Part shown: positions 1 through 7,148 of the stretch, in pieces
Numbering within the stretch: position 1 is the stretch's first letter
Layout of the letters: each line of letters begins with the position of its first letter
From: Cellulomonas triticagri
GTDB taxonomy: Bacteria; Actinomycetota; Actinomycetes; Actinomycetales; Cellulomonadaceae
Direction of reading: 5' to 3'
Length of the DNA stretch: 36,564 bases
Assembly (NCBI RefSeq): GCF_003696205.1
Contig: NZ_RFFI01000031.1
Span: 1-36,564 of the forward strand
Notes under the pieces: model-generated
Databases searched by the model: none
Told to the model about the DNA's origin: nothing
The model's input: only the letters and a program-made list of their open reading frames with translations
Translations under genes and position numbers: made by a program

Positions 1-2
1 GG

Positions 3-407
3 CCCGCCGCCCCCGCCCCCGCGCCCGCCGCCCCCGCGCCCGCCGCGCCCGGGGCCTCGGCCGCCGACGCACCGGACGCGGACGAGGAGGTCCCGGTCCC
101 GCAGTGGCAGTCGCTGCTCAAGGCCATGGCCCCGGCGCCCCTGCCGGAGTCCGAGGCGGAGCAGACCGACCCCACGGGCCGCCTGCTCGCGGGCGTCGAC
201 GCCGACGAGGAGATCGACGCGCTGGAGCAGCCGGAGCGGCTGCGTCGTCCGCTGCCGTTCACCTGGTTGCAGTGGATCGTCCTGGCGGTCGTGGCGTTCG
301 TCCTCGGCTTCCTCATCATCTTCGTCGCCAACACGGCGACGGGCGCCGCGGGGCCGGACGTGCCCGCGGTCGCGTCCGCGGCGCTGTCCGCCGTACCCGC
401 ACCCTGA
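3..407 (+). CDS. C-terminal part of a membrane protein (5' end outside window)
   Basis: The reading frame is open from the first bases, so this is the 3' part of a longer gene. The visible protein begins with a Pro/Ala low-complexity stretch of about 20 residues, continues through an acidic segment (DADEE), and has one strong hydrophobic segment at about 245-320 nt (WLQWIVLAVVAFVLGFLIIF) near the C-terminus. It looks like a single-pass membrane protein with a long disordered cytoplasmic region. In related actinobacteria a protein of this type often lies between nadD and rsfS, and rsfS follows here 65 bp downstream. No enzymatic motif is visible and the function is unknown. An internal ATG at 126 would give a 93-aa protein, but the frame upstream has the same codon bias, so the longer reading is preferred. 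Confidence 0.7.
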   Translation, partial: PAAPAPAPAAPAPAAPGASAADAPDADEEVPVPQWQSLLKAMAPAPLPESEAEQTDPTGRLLAGVDADEEIDALEQPERLRRPLPFTWLQWIVLAVVAFVLGFLIIFVANTATGAAGPDVPAVASAALSAVPAP

Positions 408-472
408 CCCCGGTGCCCGGGCTGCCGCGTGCGGCCGGGGCCCGTCCCACCCCAGAGACCCCGAGGAGACCC

Positions 473-868
473 GTGTCGGCTACCGACCGCGCCGTCGAGC
501 TCACCGTGGCGGCCGCCCGTGCCGCCGCCGACCTCAAGGCCCAGGAGATCATCGCCCTCGACGTGAGCGAGCAGCTCGTCCTCACGGACGCGTTCCTCAT
601 CGTGTCGGGCACCAACGAGCGCCAGGTCGGCGCGATCGTGGACGCCGTCGAGGAGGCGCTGCACAAGCTCGGCTCGAAGCCGCTGCGCCGCGAGGGCAAG
701 TCCGAGGGCCGCTGGGTGCTCGTCGACTTCGGCGACGTCGTCGTCCACGTGCAGCACGACGAGGACCGGCAGTACTACGCCCTTGAGCGCCTGTGGAAGG
801 ACTGCCCGGTCATCGAGCTCCCGGCCGACGTGCACGGCGCCGTCGAGGACGCCGGGGCGGGGGAGTGA
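473..868 (+). CDS. rsfS: Ribosome silencing factor RsfS
   Basis: RsfS (RsfA/Iojap/DUF143 family) binds ribosomal protein uL14 on the 50S subunit and blocks subunit joining when nutrients are short. The 131-residue protein has the family's usual length and hallmarks: an N-terminal helix followed by KAQEIIALDVSEQLVLTDAFLI, the conserved V-SGTNERQVGAIVDAVEE segment, and the GRWVLVDFGDVVVHVQHDEDRQYYALERLW block near the C-terminus. The GTG start at 473 is preceded by GAGGAG (463-468) at good spacing and begins exactly where homology begins. The next gene starts within its stop codon (GTGA overlap), so the two are translationally coupled. Confidence 0.95.
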   Translation: MSATDRAVELTVAAARAAADLKAQEIIALDVSEQLVLTDAFLIVSGTNERQVGAIVDAVEEALHKLGSKPLRREGKSEGRWVLVDFGDVVVHVQHDEDRQYYALERLWKDCPVIELPADVHGAVEDAGAGE

Positions 869-1560
869 CCGCCGGGCGCGTCGTCCTGTGGCGGCACGGT
901 CGCACCGCGCACAACGCGGCGGCGCGCCTGCAGGGCCAGTCGGACATCCCGCTCGACGAGGTCGGCGTGTGGCAGGCGGAGACCGCCGCGGCGGCGCTGG
1001 CCAGCCGGTACCGGCCGACCGTCGTGGTGTCGTCCGACCTGGGGCGCGCGCGGGCGACCGCGCAGGCGCTCGGTGACCGCACCGGCCTGCCGGTGACGAC
1101 GGACGTCCGGGTGCGGGAGCGGTCGTTCGGCGACTGGGAGGGGCTGACGTCGGCGGAGATCGCCGAGCGGTGGCCCGAGCAGCACGCCGCCTGGGTCGCG
1201 GGTCACGAGCCGGAGCGCGTGGGCGCCGAGACGCGTGCGCAGGTGCTCGACCGCATGGTCGCGGGCGTCACGGACCTCGCCGCCGCGCTCGGGTCCGAGG
1301 ACACGCTGGTCGTCACGTCGCACGGCGCGGCGATCACGCTCGGGATCACCGGTCTGCTCGGCCTGCCGGCCGAGTGGAAGGGCGTCTCGGGAATGTCGAA
1401 CGCCCACTGGGCGGAGCTCCGTCCGGGGCGCCCGGGCTCGGGTCTGGCCTGGCGCCTGGAGGCGTTGAACGTCGGTCCGGTGCACGCGTCGTCGGACTGG
1501 AACGCGGGCCCGGACCGCCCCGACGAGGGCATGGACGACGAGGTGCGGGACCCGGCCTGA
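865..1560 (+). CDS. Histidine phosphatase family protein (phosphoglycerate-mutase-like)
   Basis: This is a 231-residue branch-1 histidine phosphatase. The phosphorylated-histidine motif RHG lies at residues 10-12, a second Arg in SSDLGRA near 61, a Glu in RERSFGDWEG at about 85, and the second catalytic His in TSHGAAI at 153. These residues form the phosphate pocket of the family. In actinobacteria the gene following rsfS is regularly of this type and is variously annotated as phosphoglycerate mutase or as a broad phosphatase such as a glucosyl-3-phosphoglycerate phosphatase. The substrate cannot be read from the sequence. The GTG start overlaps the rsfS stop by 4 bp. Confidence 0.9.
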   Translation: MTAGRVVLWRHGRTAHNAAARLQGQSDIPLDEVGVWQAETAAAALASRYRPTVVVSSDLGRARATAQALGDRTGLPVTTDVRVRERSFGDWEGLTSAEIAERWPEQHAAWVAGHEPERVGAETRAQVLDRMVAGVTDLAAALGSEDTLVVTSHGAAITLGITGLLGLPAEWKGVSGMSNAHWAELRPGRPGSGLAWRLEALNVGPVHASSDWNAGPDRPDEGMDDEVRDPA

Positions 1561-1568
1561 CCAGCCGA

Positions 1569-1598
1569 TTCGCTTCCACGGCGAGGTTTGGGTAGAGT
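1569..1598 (+). promoter_or_regulatory. Possible promoter of the tRNA-Ala gene
   Basis: A TAGAGT hexamer at 1593-1598 fits an actinobacterial -10 (TAnnnT). A weak TTCGCT at 1569-1574 lies 18 bp upstream as a possible -35. Transcription would start near 1605, about 40 nt before the tRNA. A short inverted repeat (CCCGCT/AGCGGG, 1607-1619) lies in the leader that would be processed off. Confidence 0.35.
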
Positions 1599-1646
1599 TC
1601 ACGACGCCCGCTCAGCGGGAAGTGATCCGGTCCTGGACCTGGTCGC

Positions 1647-1719
1647 GGGGCTGTGGCGCAGCTGGTAGCGCACCTGCATGGCATGCAGGGGGTCAGGGGT
1701 TCGAGTCCCCTCAGCTCCA
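1647..1719 (+). tRNA. tRNA-Ala (anticodon GGC)
   Basis: The 73 nt fold into a full cloverleaf. The acceptor stem is GGGGCTG/CAGCTCC and includes the G3:U70 wobble pair that marks alanine tRNAs. The D arm is GCGC/GCGC, the anticodon stem CCTGC/GCAGG, and the loop ATGGCAT places anticodon GGC at 1680-1682. The T arm is AGGGG/CCCCT with loop TTCGAGT, and the discriminator base is A. The CCA end is not encoded. A strong inverted repeat follows immediately. Confidence 0.97.
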
Positions 1720-1724
1720 CATCG

Positions 1725-1758
1725 GAAGCGGCCGAGAGCACATGCTCTCGGCCGCTTC
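1725..1758 (+). terminator. Hairpin terminator after tRNA-Ala
   Basis: This is a perfect 34-nt palindrome with 16-nt arms (left arm GAAGCGGCCGAGAGCA, 1725-1740; right arm 1743-1758) and only CA between them. In RNA it would form a stem of about 14 bp with a 6-nt loop. There is no U-tract, as is usual for actinobacterial terminators. Its position 5 nt after the tRNA supports termination. The rest of 1759-1974 holds no recognisable gene. Confidence 0.75.
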
Positions 1759-1957
1759 GTCGTTCACCGGGGCACACGTCGCGGGGAGCCTGCGCCCGGC
1801 TCGTCGCCGCGCGGGACGCGATCCGCGTGGCGGCGAGCGGAGCGGGCTCCGAGCGGGGCGGACTCGGTCGGGTGCGGGCCGCTGCTCGTCCGCGACCTGG
1901 CGAGGCCGCGGGTGCGCCCGTTCCCGGCAGGGGCGAGGAGGGTCTGCCTCGACATGA

Positions 1958-1971
1958 CCCCCGGTAGGGGG
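1958..1971 (-). terminator. Short GC hairpin after the XRE gene
   Basis: CCCCC-GGTA-GGGGG lies 3 nt beyond the stop codon of the minus-strand XRE gene. It is a small but perfect hairpin that could end that transcript. It is only 5 bp long and lacks a U-tract, so this is a weak call. Confidence 0.3.
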
Positions 1972-1974
1972 CCC

Positions 1975-2247
1975 TCAGGAGGCGAGGCGTTCGCCCGACC
2001 CGGCCGGCCTGCTGACCTCGGCCCACACGGCGTCCAGCGACAGCCCGAGGACGTCCGCGATGGCGGCGATGGTGGGGAACGCGGGCGTGGCGACGCGGCC
2101 GGACTCGATCTTGCGCAGCGTCTCGGGGGAGACGCCCGCGTCGAGGGCGGTGGTGAGCATCGAGCGGTCGCCGCGGGCGCGGCGGAGCAGGGCGCCGAGG
2201 CGCTGCCCGCGCTCGACCTCGTCGGGGGTGAGGGGCAGCCGGACCAT
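1975..2247 (-). CDS. Small XRE-family helix-turn-helix regulator
   Basis: This 90-residue protein is almost entirely one Cro/C1-type HTH domain. A helix carries the motif LGALLRRARGD, followed by MLTTALDAGVSPETLRKIESGRVATPAFPTIAAIADVLGLSLDAVWAE, the classic XRE recognition pattern including the KIESGR turn. It has no effector or sensor domain. The gene is divergent from a methionine aminopeptidase gene, with three 14-bp phased repeats between them, so it probably regulates itself and the neighbour. A TAGTAT -10 (positions 2260 to 2255 on the minus strand) sits about 7 nt before the ATG at 2247, which implies a leaderless or nearly leaderless mRNA. Confidence 0.88.
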   Translation of the reverse strand: MVRLPLTPDEVERGQRLGALLRRARGDRSMLTTALDAGVSPETLRKIESGRVATPAFPTIAAIADVLGLSLDAVWAEVSRPAGSGERLAS

Positions 2248-2253
2248 GCGTCC

Positions 2254-2295
2254 GATACTAATACCGGGATACTATGGCCGGGATAGTTATTGGCA
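2254..2295. promoter_or_regulatory. Three 14-bp phased direct repeats in the divergent XRE/map control region
   Basis: GATA-starting units begin at 2254, 2268 and 2282, exactly 14 bp apart: GATACTAATACCGG, GATACTATGGCCGG and GATAGTTATTGGCA. The repeats are AT-rich in a very GC-rich context. The first contains the TAGTAT -10 of the XRE gene on the minus strand, and the third contains TAGTTA, a possible -10 for the aminopeptidase gene. They are good candidates for operators bound by the XRE protein. Confidence 0.6.
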
Positions 2296-2313
2296 CGACG
2301 AGCGAGGCCCCTG

Positions 2314-3084
2314 ATGATCGAGATCCTGAACCCCACCGAGCTGCGGCGCGCGGAGGACTGCGGCGCCCTGGTCGGCACGATCCTGCACACCCTGAAGGGC
2401 CGCGCCGCCGCCGGGACGAACCTCCTGGAGATCGACGGGTGGGCCAAGGCGATGATCCTCGACGCGGGCGCCGAGTCCTGCTACGTCGACTACGCGCCGT
2501 CGTTCGGTCGCGGGCCGTTCGGGCACTACATCTGCACCTCGGTCAACGACGCCGTGCTGCACGGGCGCCCGCGCGACCAGGTGCTCGCCGACGGCGACCT
2601 GCTGACCCTGGACCTCGCGATCTCGCTCGGCGGGGTCGTGACGGACTCCGCGATCAGCTTCGTCGTGGGCGGCGCGGGGACCGCCGAGGACCGCGCGATG
2701 ATCGAGTCCACCGAGCGCGCGCTGGCCGCCGGGATCGAGCAGGCGCGTCCCGGCGCGCGGATCGGGGACATCTCGCACGCCGTGGGCACCGTGCTCACGG
2801 GGGACGGGTACCGGGTGAACACCGAGTTCGGCGGCCACGGCGTCGGCTCGACCATGCACCAGGACCCGCACATCGCGAACTCCGGCCGGCCGGGTCGCGG
2901 GTACACGCTCCGTCCCGGGCTGCTGCTGGCGATCGAGCCGTGGGTGATGGCCGACACCGACGAGCTCGTGACGGACGCCGACGGCTGGACCCTGCGCAGC
3001 GCGACCGGTGCCCGGACGGCCCACAGCGAGCACACGGTGGCGATCACCCCGGACGGGCCGAAGATCCTCACGCTCCCGGCCTGA
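2314..3084 (+). CDS. map: Type I methionine aminopeptidase (M24A)
   Basis: MetAP removes the initiator methionine from nascent proteins with a dinuclear metal centre. All ligands are visible in the 256-residue protein: Asp100 (LTLDLAI), Asp111 (TDSAISF), His175 (FGGHGVGS), Glu208 (LAIEPW) and Glu239 (SEHTVAI). His83 of the substrate pocket is in VLHGRP, where most MetAPs have HGIP or HGVP. The protein lacks the N-terminal extension or SH3-binding zinc motif of some actinobacterial MetAPs. An in-frame TTG at 2290 would start inside the third operator repeat, so the ATG at 2314, preceded by GAGCGAGG, is chosen. Genomes of this group usually carry another housekeeping map next to adk/infA, so this is probably an accessory copy under local XRE control (inference). 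Confidence 0.9.
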   Translation: MIEILNPTELRRAEDCGALVGTILHTLKGRAAAGTNLLEIDGWAKAMILDAGAESCYVDYAPSFGRGPFGHYICTSVNDAVLHGRPRDQVLADGDLLTLDLAISLGGVVTDSAISFVVGGAGTAEDRAMIESTERALAAGIEQARPGARIGDISHAVGTVLTGDGYRVNTEFGGHGVGSTMHQDPHIANSGRPGRGYTLRPGLLLAIEPWVMADTDELVTDADGWTLRSATGARTAHSEHTVAITPDGPKILTLPA

Positions 3085-3121
3085 CCCGTCGGACCTGCGG
3101 TCGATCGCGGAGCAAGCGGGC

Positions 3122-3127
3122 TACGCT
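3122..3127 (+). promoter_or_regulatory. Possible -10 box of the ROK repressor gene
   Basis: TACGCT at 3122-3127 matches the -10 form seen before other genes in this window. A start near 3134 would leave a 36-nt leader. No convincing -35 is visible. Confidence 0.3.
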
Positions 3128-3169
3128 TCCTGCGATTCTGTGCCACCGAGCCGGACGCGAGGTCCCTGC

Positions 3170-4381
3170 ATGAGCGAGCCCCTCGGCCTCGAGCCGCTCC
3201 CGCTGCCGCCGCTGCCCACGCCCGGCGCGCTGTTCCACCTGGTCCGGTCCGGCCTGGCCGCCTCCCGCGCCGACCTCGCCCGGCTCACCGGGCTGTCCGC
3301 GTCGACCGTCGCGGGCCGGGTCGAGGACCTGGTCGCGGCCGGGCTGCTGGAGGAGAGCGGGCAGGGCGAGTCCCGGGGCGGGCGCCGTCCCCGGCGGCTG
3401 CGGGTGCGCAGCGGCGACCGGGTGCTCGTCGGCGTCGACCTGGGGGAGCGGCACGCGTCGTACGCCGTGCTCGACCGGCAGGGCGCCGTGGTGGCCGACG
3501 GGCTCGACGCCGTCTCGCTCGCGGACGGGCCGGAGGCCGTGGTCCGCGCCGTGGTGGCGCGCAGCCGCGAGCTCGTGGCGGGGGTCGGGGACGGCTCGCT
3601 CGTCCTCGGCGGGATCGCGATGGGCCTGCCCGGGCCGGTGGACTCCCGCACCGGGCGGCTGGTCTCGCCGTCGCGGATGCCCGGCTGGAACGGCGTGGCC
3701 GTCCGGGGGCTGCTGGAGGAGCGCAGCGGCCTGCCCGCGCGGGTCGAGAACGACGCCAACGCCATGGCCCTGGGGGAGTTCGCGCACCGGGGCGGTCAGG
3801 TCCGCGAGCTCGTCTACGTGAAGGCGGGCACCGGGATCGGCTGCGGCGTCGTGCTGGACGGCCGGTTGTACCGGGGGTTCCGCGGGGTCGCGGGGGACAT
3901 CAGCCACACCGCCGTCGCGGGGGCGCCGCCCGTGCCGTGCTCGTGCGGGCGCGCGGGCTGCCTGGACGTCGTCGCCAGCGGGTCTGCCGTGCTGGACGCC
4001 CTGCGGGCGGACGGCGTGCACGTCGCCGACATGCCCGGGCTGCTCGCCATCGCCTCGGACGCGCACCCCCGGGCCACCCGGCTGCTGCGGGAGGCGGGCA
4101 CCCGCACCGGCGAGGTGCTGGCCGCGATCGTCAACGTGCTGAACCCGCAGGCGCTCGTGCTCGGCGGCGCGCTGTCGCGGTCGGAGGCGTTCGTCGCGGG
4201 CGTGCGGCAGGCGATCTACGCGCAGTGCCTGCCGATGGCGACCGACCTGCTGGACCTGTCGGTGAGCGAGGCGGGCTGGCTGGCCGGGGCGACCGGCGTC
4301 GGGCGCTCGCTGCTGGACGACCTGCTGCATCCCGCGCTGGTCGACGCGGCGCTGCGGGACGGCGTCCCGGTCTCGATCTGA
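3170..4381 (+). CDS. ROK-family transcriptional repressor (NagC/Mlc/XylR type)
   Basis: This 403-residue protein combines an N-terminal winged helix (about residues 18-62: ALFHLVRSGLAASRADLARLTGLSASTVAGRVEDLVAAGLL) with a ROK sugar-sensing domain. The ROK part has ENDANAMALGE around 193-203, KAGTGIGCG around 218, His246, and the zinc motif CSCGRAGC with Cys257, Cys259 and Cys264. The kinase phosphate-binding loop is degenerate (DLGERHASY instead of DxGGTxxR/K), so it is a sensor rather than a kinase. It lies 150 bp upstream of, and in the same direction as, the sugar-uptake operon and is its most likely local regulator. The inducer could be GlcNAc, fucose or a glycan fragment; nothing in the sequence decides which. 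The ATG at 3170 begins at the domain; upstream in-frame sequence is the tail region of map. Confidence 0.9.
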   Translation: MSEPLGLEPLPLPPLPTPGALFHLVRSGLAASRADLARLTGLSASTVAGRVEDLVAAGLLEESGQGESRGGRRPRRLRVRSGDRVLVGVDLGERHASYAVLDRQGAVVADGLDAVSLADGPEAVVRAVVARSRELVAGVGDGSLVLGGIAMGLPGPVDSRTGRLVSPSRMPGWNGVAVRGLLEERSGLPARVENDANAMALGEFAHRGGQVRELVYVKAGTGIGCGVVLDGRLYRGFRGVAGDISHTAVAGAPPVPCSCGRAGCLDVVASGSAVLDALRADGVHVADMPGLLAIASDAHPRATRLLREAGTRTGEVLAAIVNVLNPQALVLGGALSRSEAFVAGVRQAIYAQCLPMATDLLDLSVSEAGWLAGATGVGRSLLDDLLHPALVDAALRDGVPVSI

Positions 4382-4386
4382 GCAGC

Positions 4387-4412
4387 AACTTGCGTCGTGA
4401 TCGAAGTAAGAT
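4387..4412 (+). promoter_or_regulatory. Possible promoter/operator of glycan operon A
   Basis: TAAGAT at 4407-4412 fits a -10 box. A short inverted repeat ACTT-N12-AAGT (4388-4407) overlaps the upstream side of this box and could be a repressor site. The -35 is weak: TTGCGT at 4390 is too close. The 150-bp gap 4382-4531 holds no gene. Confidence 0.3.
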
Positions 4413-4531
4413 GCCCGAGATGAGCCGCTGTGCGTAACAAGGCGGTTAACTTCCTCTGATTCCTCTCCCATCGTGCCCCCGGGCGCTGCCAGCATGTGCG
4501 GCACCACCCGGAGATGAGGAAGGGACACGTC

Positions 4532-5806
4532 ATGAGGATCAGTCGGGCAGTGGGCGCCACGATCGTCGGGGCGTTCGCGCTGAGCGCGGCGGCCTGCGGC
4601 AGCAGCGACAGCGGCAGCGGGTCGGGCTCGGGCTCGGACGGTGCCGTCACCATCACCTGGAGCATGTGGGCCGGTGACACCGCCGCGGAGGAGAAGCTCC
4701 GCGAGCAGATGGCCGCCGCGCAGGAGGTCGTCGGCGACGACATCGTCATCGAGCTCGCCACCGCCCCCTGGGCGGACTACTTCACGAAGCTCAACGCGAC
4801 GCTCTCCACCGGCGACGCCGCCTGCGTCACCGCGATGAACGGGCAGCGCATGGCCGGGTACCACCAGGCGTTCCTGCCCCTCGGCCCCGACGAGCTCGCC
4901 ACCGCGGGCATCGCCGAGGACGACTACAACGCCGGGGCGCTCGGCGTCATGGGCTACGACGGCACGCTCTACGGCCTGCCGTACGACACCGCCACGATGG
5001 TCCTGTACTACAACGCGGACCTGTTCGAGCAGGCGGGCGTGGCGCTGCCGACCAACGAGTGGACGCTCGACGAGTTCCGCTCCGCCGCCGAGACCATCAC
5101 CGAGAAGACCGGGGTCAAGGGCTTCGCGGTCTCCCTCGACGAGTTCCAGTGGCTGTCCCTGCCGATGGCGTACAGCGGGTTGCAGCCCGTGAACGAGGAC
5201 ATGGAGCTCGACCTCACCGACCCCGACTTCGTCGAGGCCGCCACCTGGTACGCGGACCTGGTCACCGAGGCCGGGGCCTCCGACGCGCCGCCGTCGGCCT
5301 CCGAGGTCTCCTGGGACGCCAACCAGTTCACGTCCGGCTCCGCCGCCATGGCGATCGACGGCACCTGGAACGCCACGACCTACACCAGCGGCAACGAGGC
5401 CTTCACCGGCGGCGTCGTCCGCATCCCCGCCGGGGACTCCGGTCCCTACGGCGTCGCGCTCGGCTCCGGCTACGGCGTGGCCGCGACCTGCGAGCACCCC
5501 GAGGAGGCGCTGCAGGTGCTCGGTGCGCTCTCCGGGCCCGAGGTGCAGGCCGTCGTCGCCGAGCAGGGCGGCTACCCGGCGCAGCTGGACAGCCAGCACC
5601 TGTACGCCGAGGCGCTGCCCGCCGAGTACGCCGACGGCATCACGGAGGCGTTCGACGCCGCGTTCGAGGGCGCCGACAGCCAGCGCGTCGTCGACGCCTG
5701 GACCCAGGTGAGCGAGGCGTTCCCCACCGAGATCATCACGGTCTACACCGGGCAGTCGACCATGGCCGACATGCTCGACAAGCTCCAGCAGCGCTTCGGC
5801 GACTGA
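4532..5806 (+). CDS. Sugar ABC transporter substrate-binding lipoprotein (operon A)
   Basis: This is a family 1 extracellular solute-binding protein of 424 residues. It starts with a lipoprotein signal (MRISRAV then a hydrophobic stretch) ending in the lipobox LSAAAC, with Cys22 as the lipid-anchored residue, followed by a Ser/Gly/Asp linker. The mature part has the usual fold signature, beginning VTITWSMWAG and including YGLPYDTATMVLYYNADLFEQAG near the middle. It captures an oligosaccharide or glycoconjugate outside the membrane and hands it to the two permeases encoded downstream. GAGGAAGG at 4516-4523 is a strong ribosome site for the ATG at 4532; the in-frame start further upstream would add residues ahead of the signal peptide. 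The position next to GH29 suggests a fucosylated ligand (inference). Confidence 0.92.
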   Translation: MRISRAVGATIVGAFALSAAACGSSDSGSGSGSGSDGAVTITWSMWAGDTAAEEKLREQMAAAQEVVGDDIVIELATAPWADYFTKLNATLSTGDAACVTAMNGQRMAGYHQAFLPLGPDELATAGIAEDDYNAGALGVMGYDGTLYGLPYDTATMVLYYNADLFEQAGVALPTNEWTLDEFRSAAETITEKTGVKGFAVSLDEFQWLSLPMAYSGLQPVNEDMELDLTDPDFVEAATWYADLVTEAGASDAPPSASEVSWDANQFTSGSAAMAIDGTWNATTYTSGNEAFTGGVVRIPAGDSGPYGVALGSGYGVAATCEHPEEALQVLGALSGPEVQAVVAEQGGYPAQLDSQHLYAEALPAEYADGITEAFDAAFEGADSQRVVDAWTQVSEAFPTEIITVYTGQSTMADMLDKLQQRFGD

Positions 5807-5840
5807 GCCGGACGAGCCGCACGAACGAGGGAGCAGCGCC

Positions 5841-7148
5841 GTGACCGCACCCGCCGCCGGACGACCCGACCTCGCGTGGTTCACCCACGCCCGGCTGGGC
5901 CTGTTCCTCCACTTCGGGCTCTACTCCGTGGCCGCCCGCCACGAGTGGGTCATGAACTACGAGCGGACCGACCCGCAGGAGTACCGCGCGCGGTACGCCC
6001 CGGTGTTCGACCCCGACCTGTTCGACGGCCCCGCGCTCGCGCGGACCGCGAAGGCGGCGGGTGCCCGGTACGTGGTCCTGACGGCCAAGCACCACGAGGG
6101 GTTCTGCCTCTGGGACTCGGCGCTCACCGACCACACCAGCGTCGCCGTCGCCGGGCGGGACCTGGTGCGCGAGCTGGTCGACGCGCTGCGGGCCGAGGGG
6201 CTGGGGGTCGGGATCTACTACTCCCTGCTCGACTGGGACCACCCCGACTACACGATCGACCGGCACCACCCGCTGCGCGGCGCACCCGACGCCGCGCAGC
6301 GGGACGCCGGCAAGGACATGGCCCGGTACCGCGCGTACCTGCACGGCCAGGTCCGCGAGCTGCTCACCGGGTACGGGCCCGTCGACTACCTGTTCTTCGA
6401 CTTCACCGAGCCGGCGGTCGACCCGGACAGCGGCCTGCCCGGCAAGGGCCCCGACGACTGGGACGCCGCCGCGCTGCTCGCGATGGTCCGCGAGATCTCG
6501 CCCGGCACGGTCGTCAACGACCGGCTCGGCATCCCCGCCGACCTCGTCACCCCCGAGCAGTACCAGCCCGACCGGCCGCTCGAGCACGACGGGGTCCCGC
6601 AGGCGTGGGAGGCGTGCCAGACCATCAACGGGTCCTGGGGCTACCACCGGGACAACCACGACGCGAAGAGCCCGGACCTGCTGGTGCGGATGCTGGTCGA
6701 GTCCGTGGCCCTCGGCGGCAACATGCTGCTCAACGTCGGACCCACCGGCCGGGGCGAGATCGCCCCGCGCGACCGGGCCCTGCTCGCCGAGGTCGGGCAG
6801 TGGGTGGACCGGCACGAGCGGTCGGTGCGCGGGGCCGGCGCGGCGCCGTTCACGCCGCCCGCCGACGCCCGGTACACGCTGCGCGGCGACCGGCTCTACC
6901 TGCACCTGTTCGCGTGGCCGTTCGGGCAGGTGCACCTGCCCGGCCTCGCCGGCCGCGTGCGGTTCGCACGGCTGCTGCACGACGGGTCCGAGGTGGCGAC
7001 CACCGTCATCGAGCCCGGCACCGCCGCGCTGACCATGCAGCCCGCCGGGCAGCCCGCGGGCACCCTCACGCTGCGGCTGCCCACCACCCGGCCCGACGTG
7101 CTCGTCCCCGTCGTCGAGCTGCTGCTGGACGAGGAGGTCGGACGATGA
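5841..7148 (+). CDS. GH29 alpha-L-fucosidase, cytoplasmic
   Basis: This is a 435-residue retaining alpha-L-fucosidase. Family blocks occur in order: RLGLFLHFGLYSVAARHEW (18-36), YVVLTAKHHEGFCLWDS (77-93), GVGIYYSLLDWDHPDY (122-137), the nucleophile strand VDYLFFDFTEP with Asp187 as probable nucleophile, and NGSWGY followed by LLVRMLVESVALGGNMLLNVGPTGRGE. A small C-terminal beta domain follows. There is no signal peptide, so it acts on imported sugars. It lies between the binding-protein and permease genes and overlaps the next start by ATGA. The GTG start at 5841 follows GAGGGAG. In an N-glycan locus the natural target is alpha-1,6 core fucose, but linkage preference cannot be read from motifs alone. 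Confidence 0.88.
   Translation: MTAPAAGRPDLAWFTHARLGLFLHFGLYSVAARHEWVMNYERTDPQEYRARYAPVFDPDLFDGPALARTAKAAGARYVVLTAKHHEGFCLWDSALTDHTSVAVAGRDLVRELVDALRAEGLGVGIYYSLLDWDHPDYTIDRHHPLRGAPDAAQRDAGKDMARYRAYLHGQVRELLTGYGPVDYLFFDFTEPAVDPDSGLPGKGPDDWDAAALLAMVREISPGTVVNDRLGIPADLVTPEQYQPDRPLEHDGVPQAWEACQTINGSWGYHRDNHDAKSPDLLVRMLVESVALGGNMLLNVGPTGRGEIAPRDRALLAEVGQWVDRHERSVRGAGAAPFTPPADARYTLRGDRLYLHLFAWPFGQVHLPGLAGRVRFARLLHDGSEVATTVIEPGTAALTMQPAGQPAGTLTLRLPTTRPDVLVPVVELLLDEEVGR

Noticed and set aside
1-60. CRISPR-like or satellite repeat at the window start
   Set aside because: The repetitive CCCGCC pattern is in frame with a coding sequence and encodes a Pro/Ala linker; there are no spacers.
2290-2313. 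TTG start at 2290 for the methionine aminopeptidase
   Set aside because: It lies inside the third operator repeat and upstream of the family's homology; ATG 2314 has a better ribosome site.
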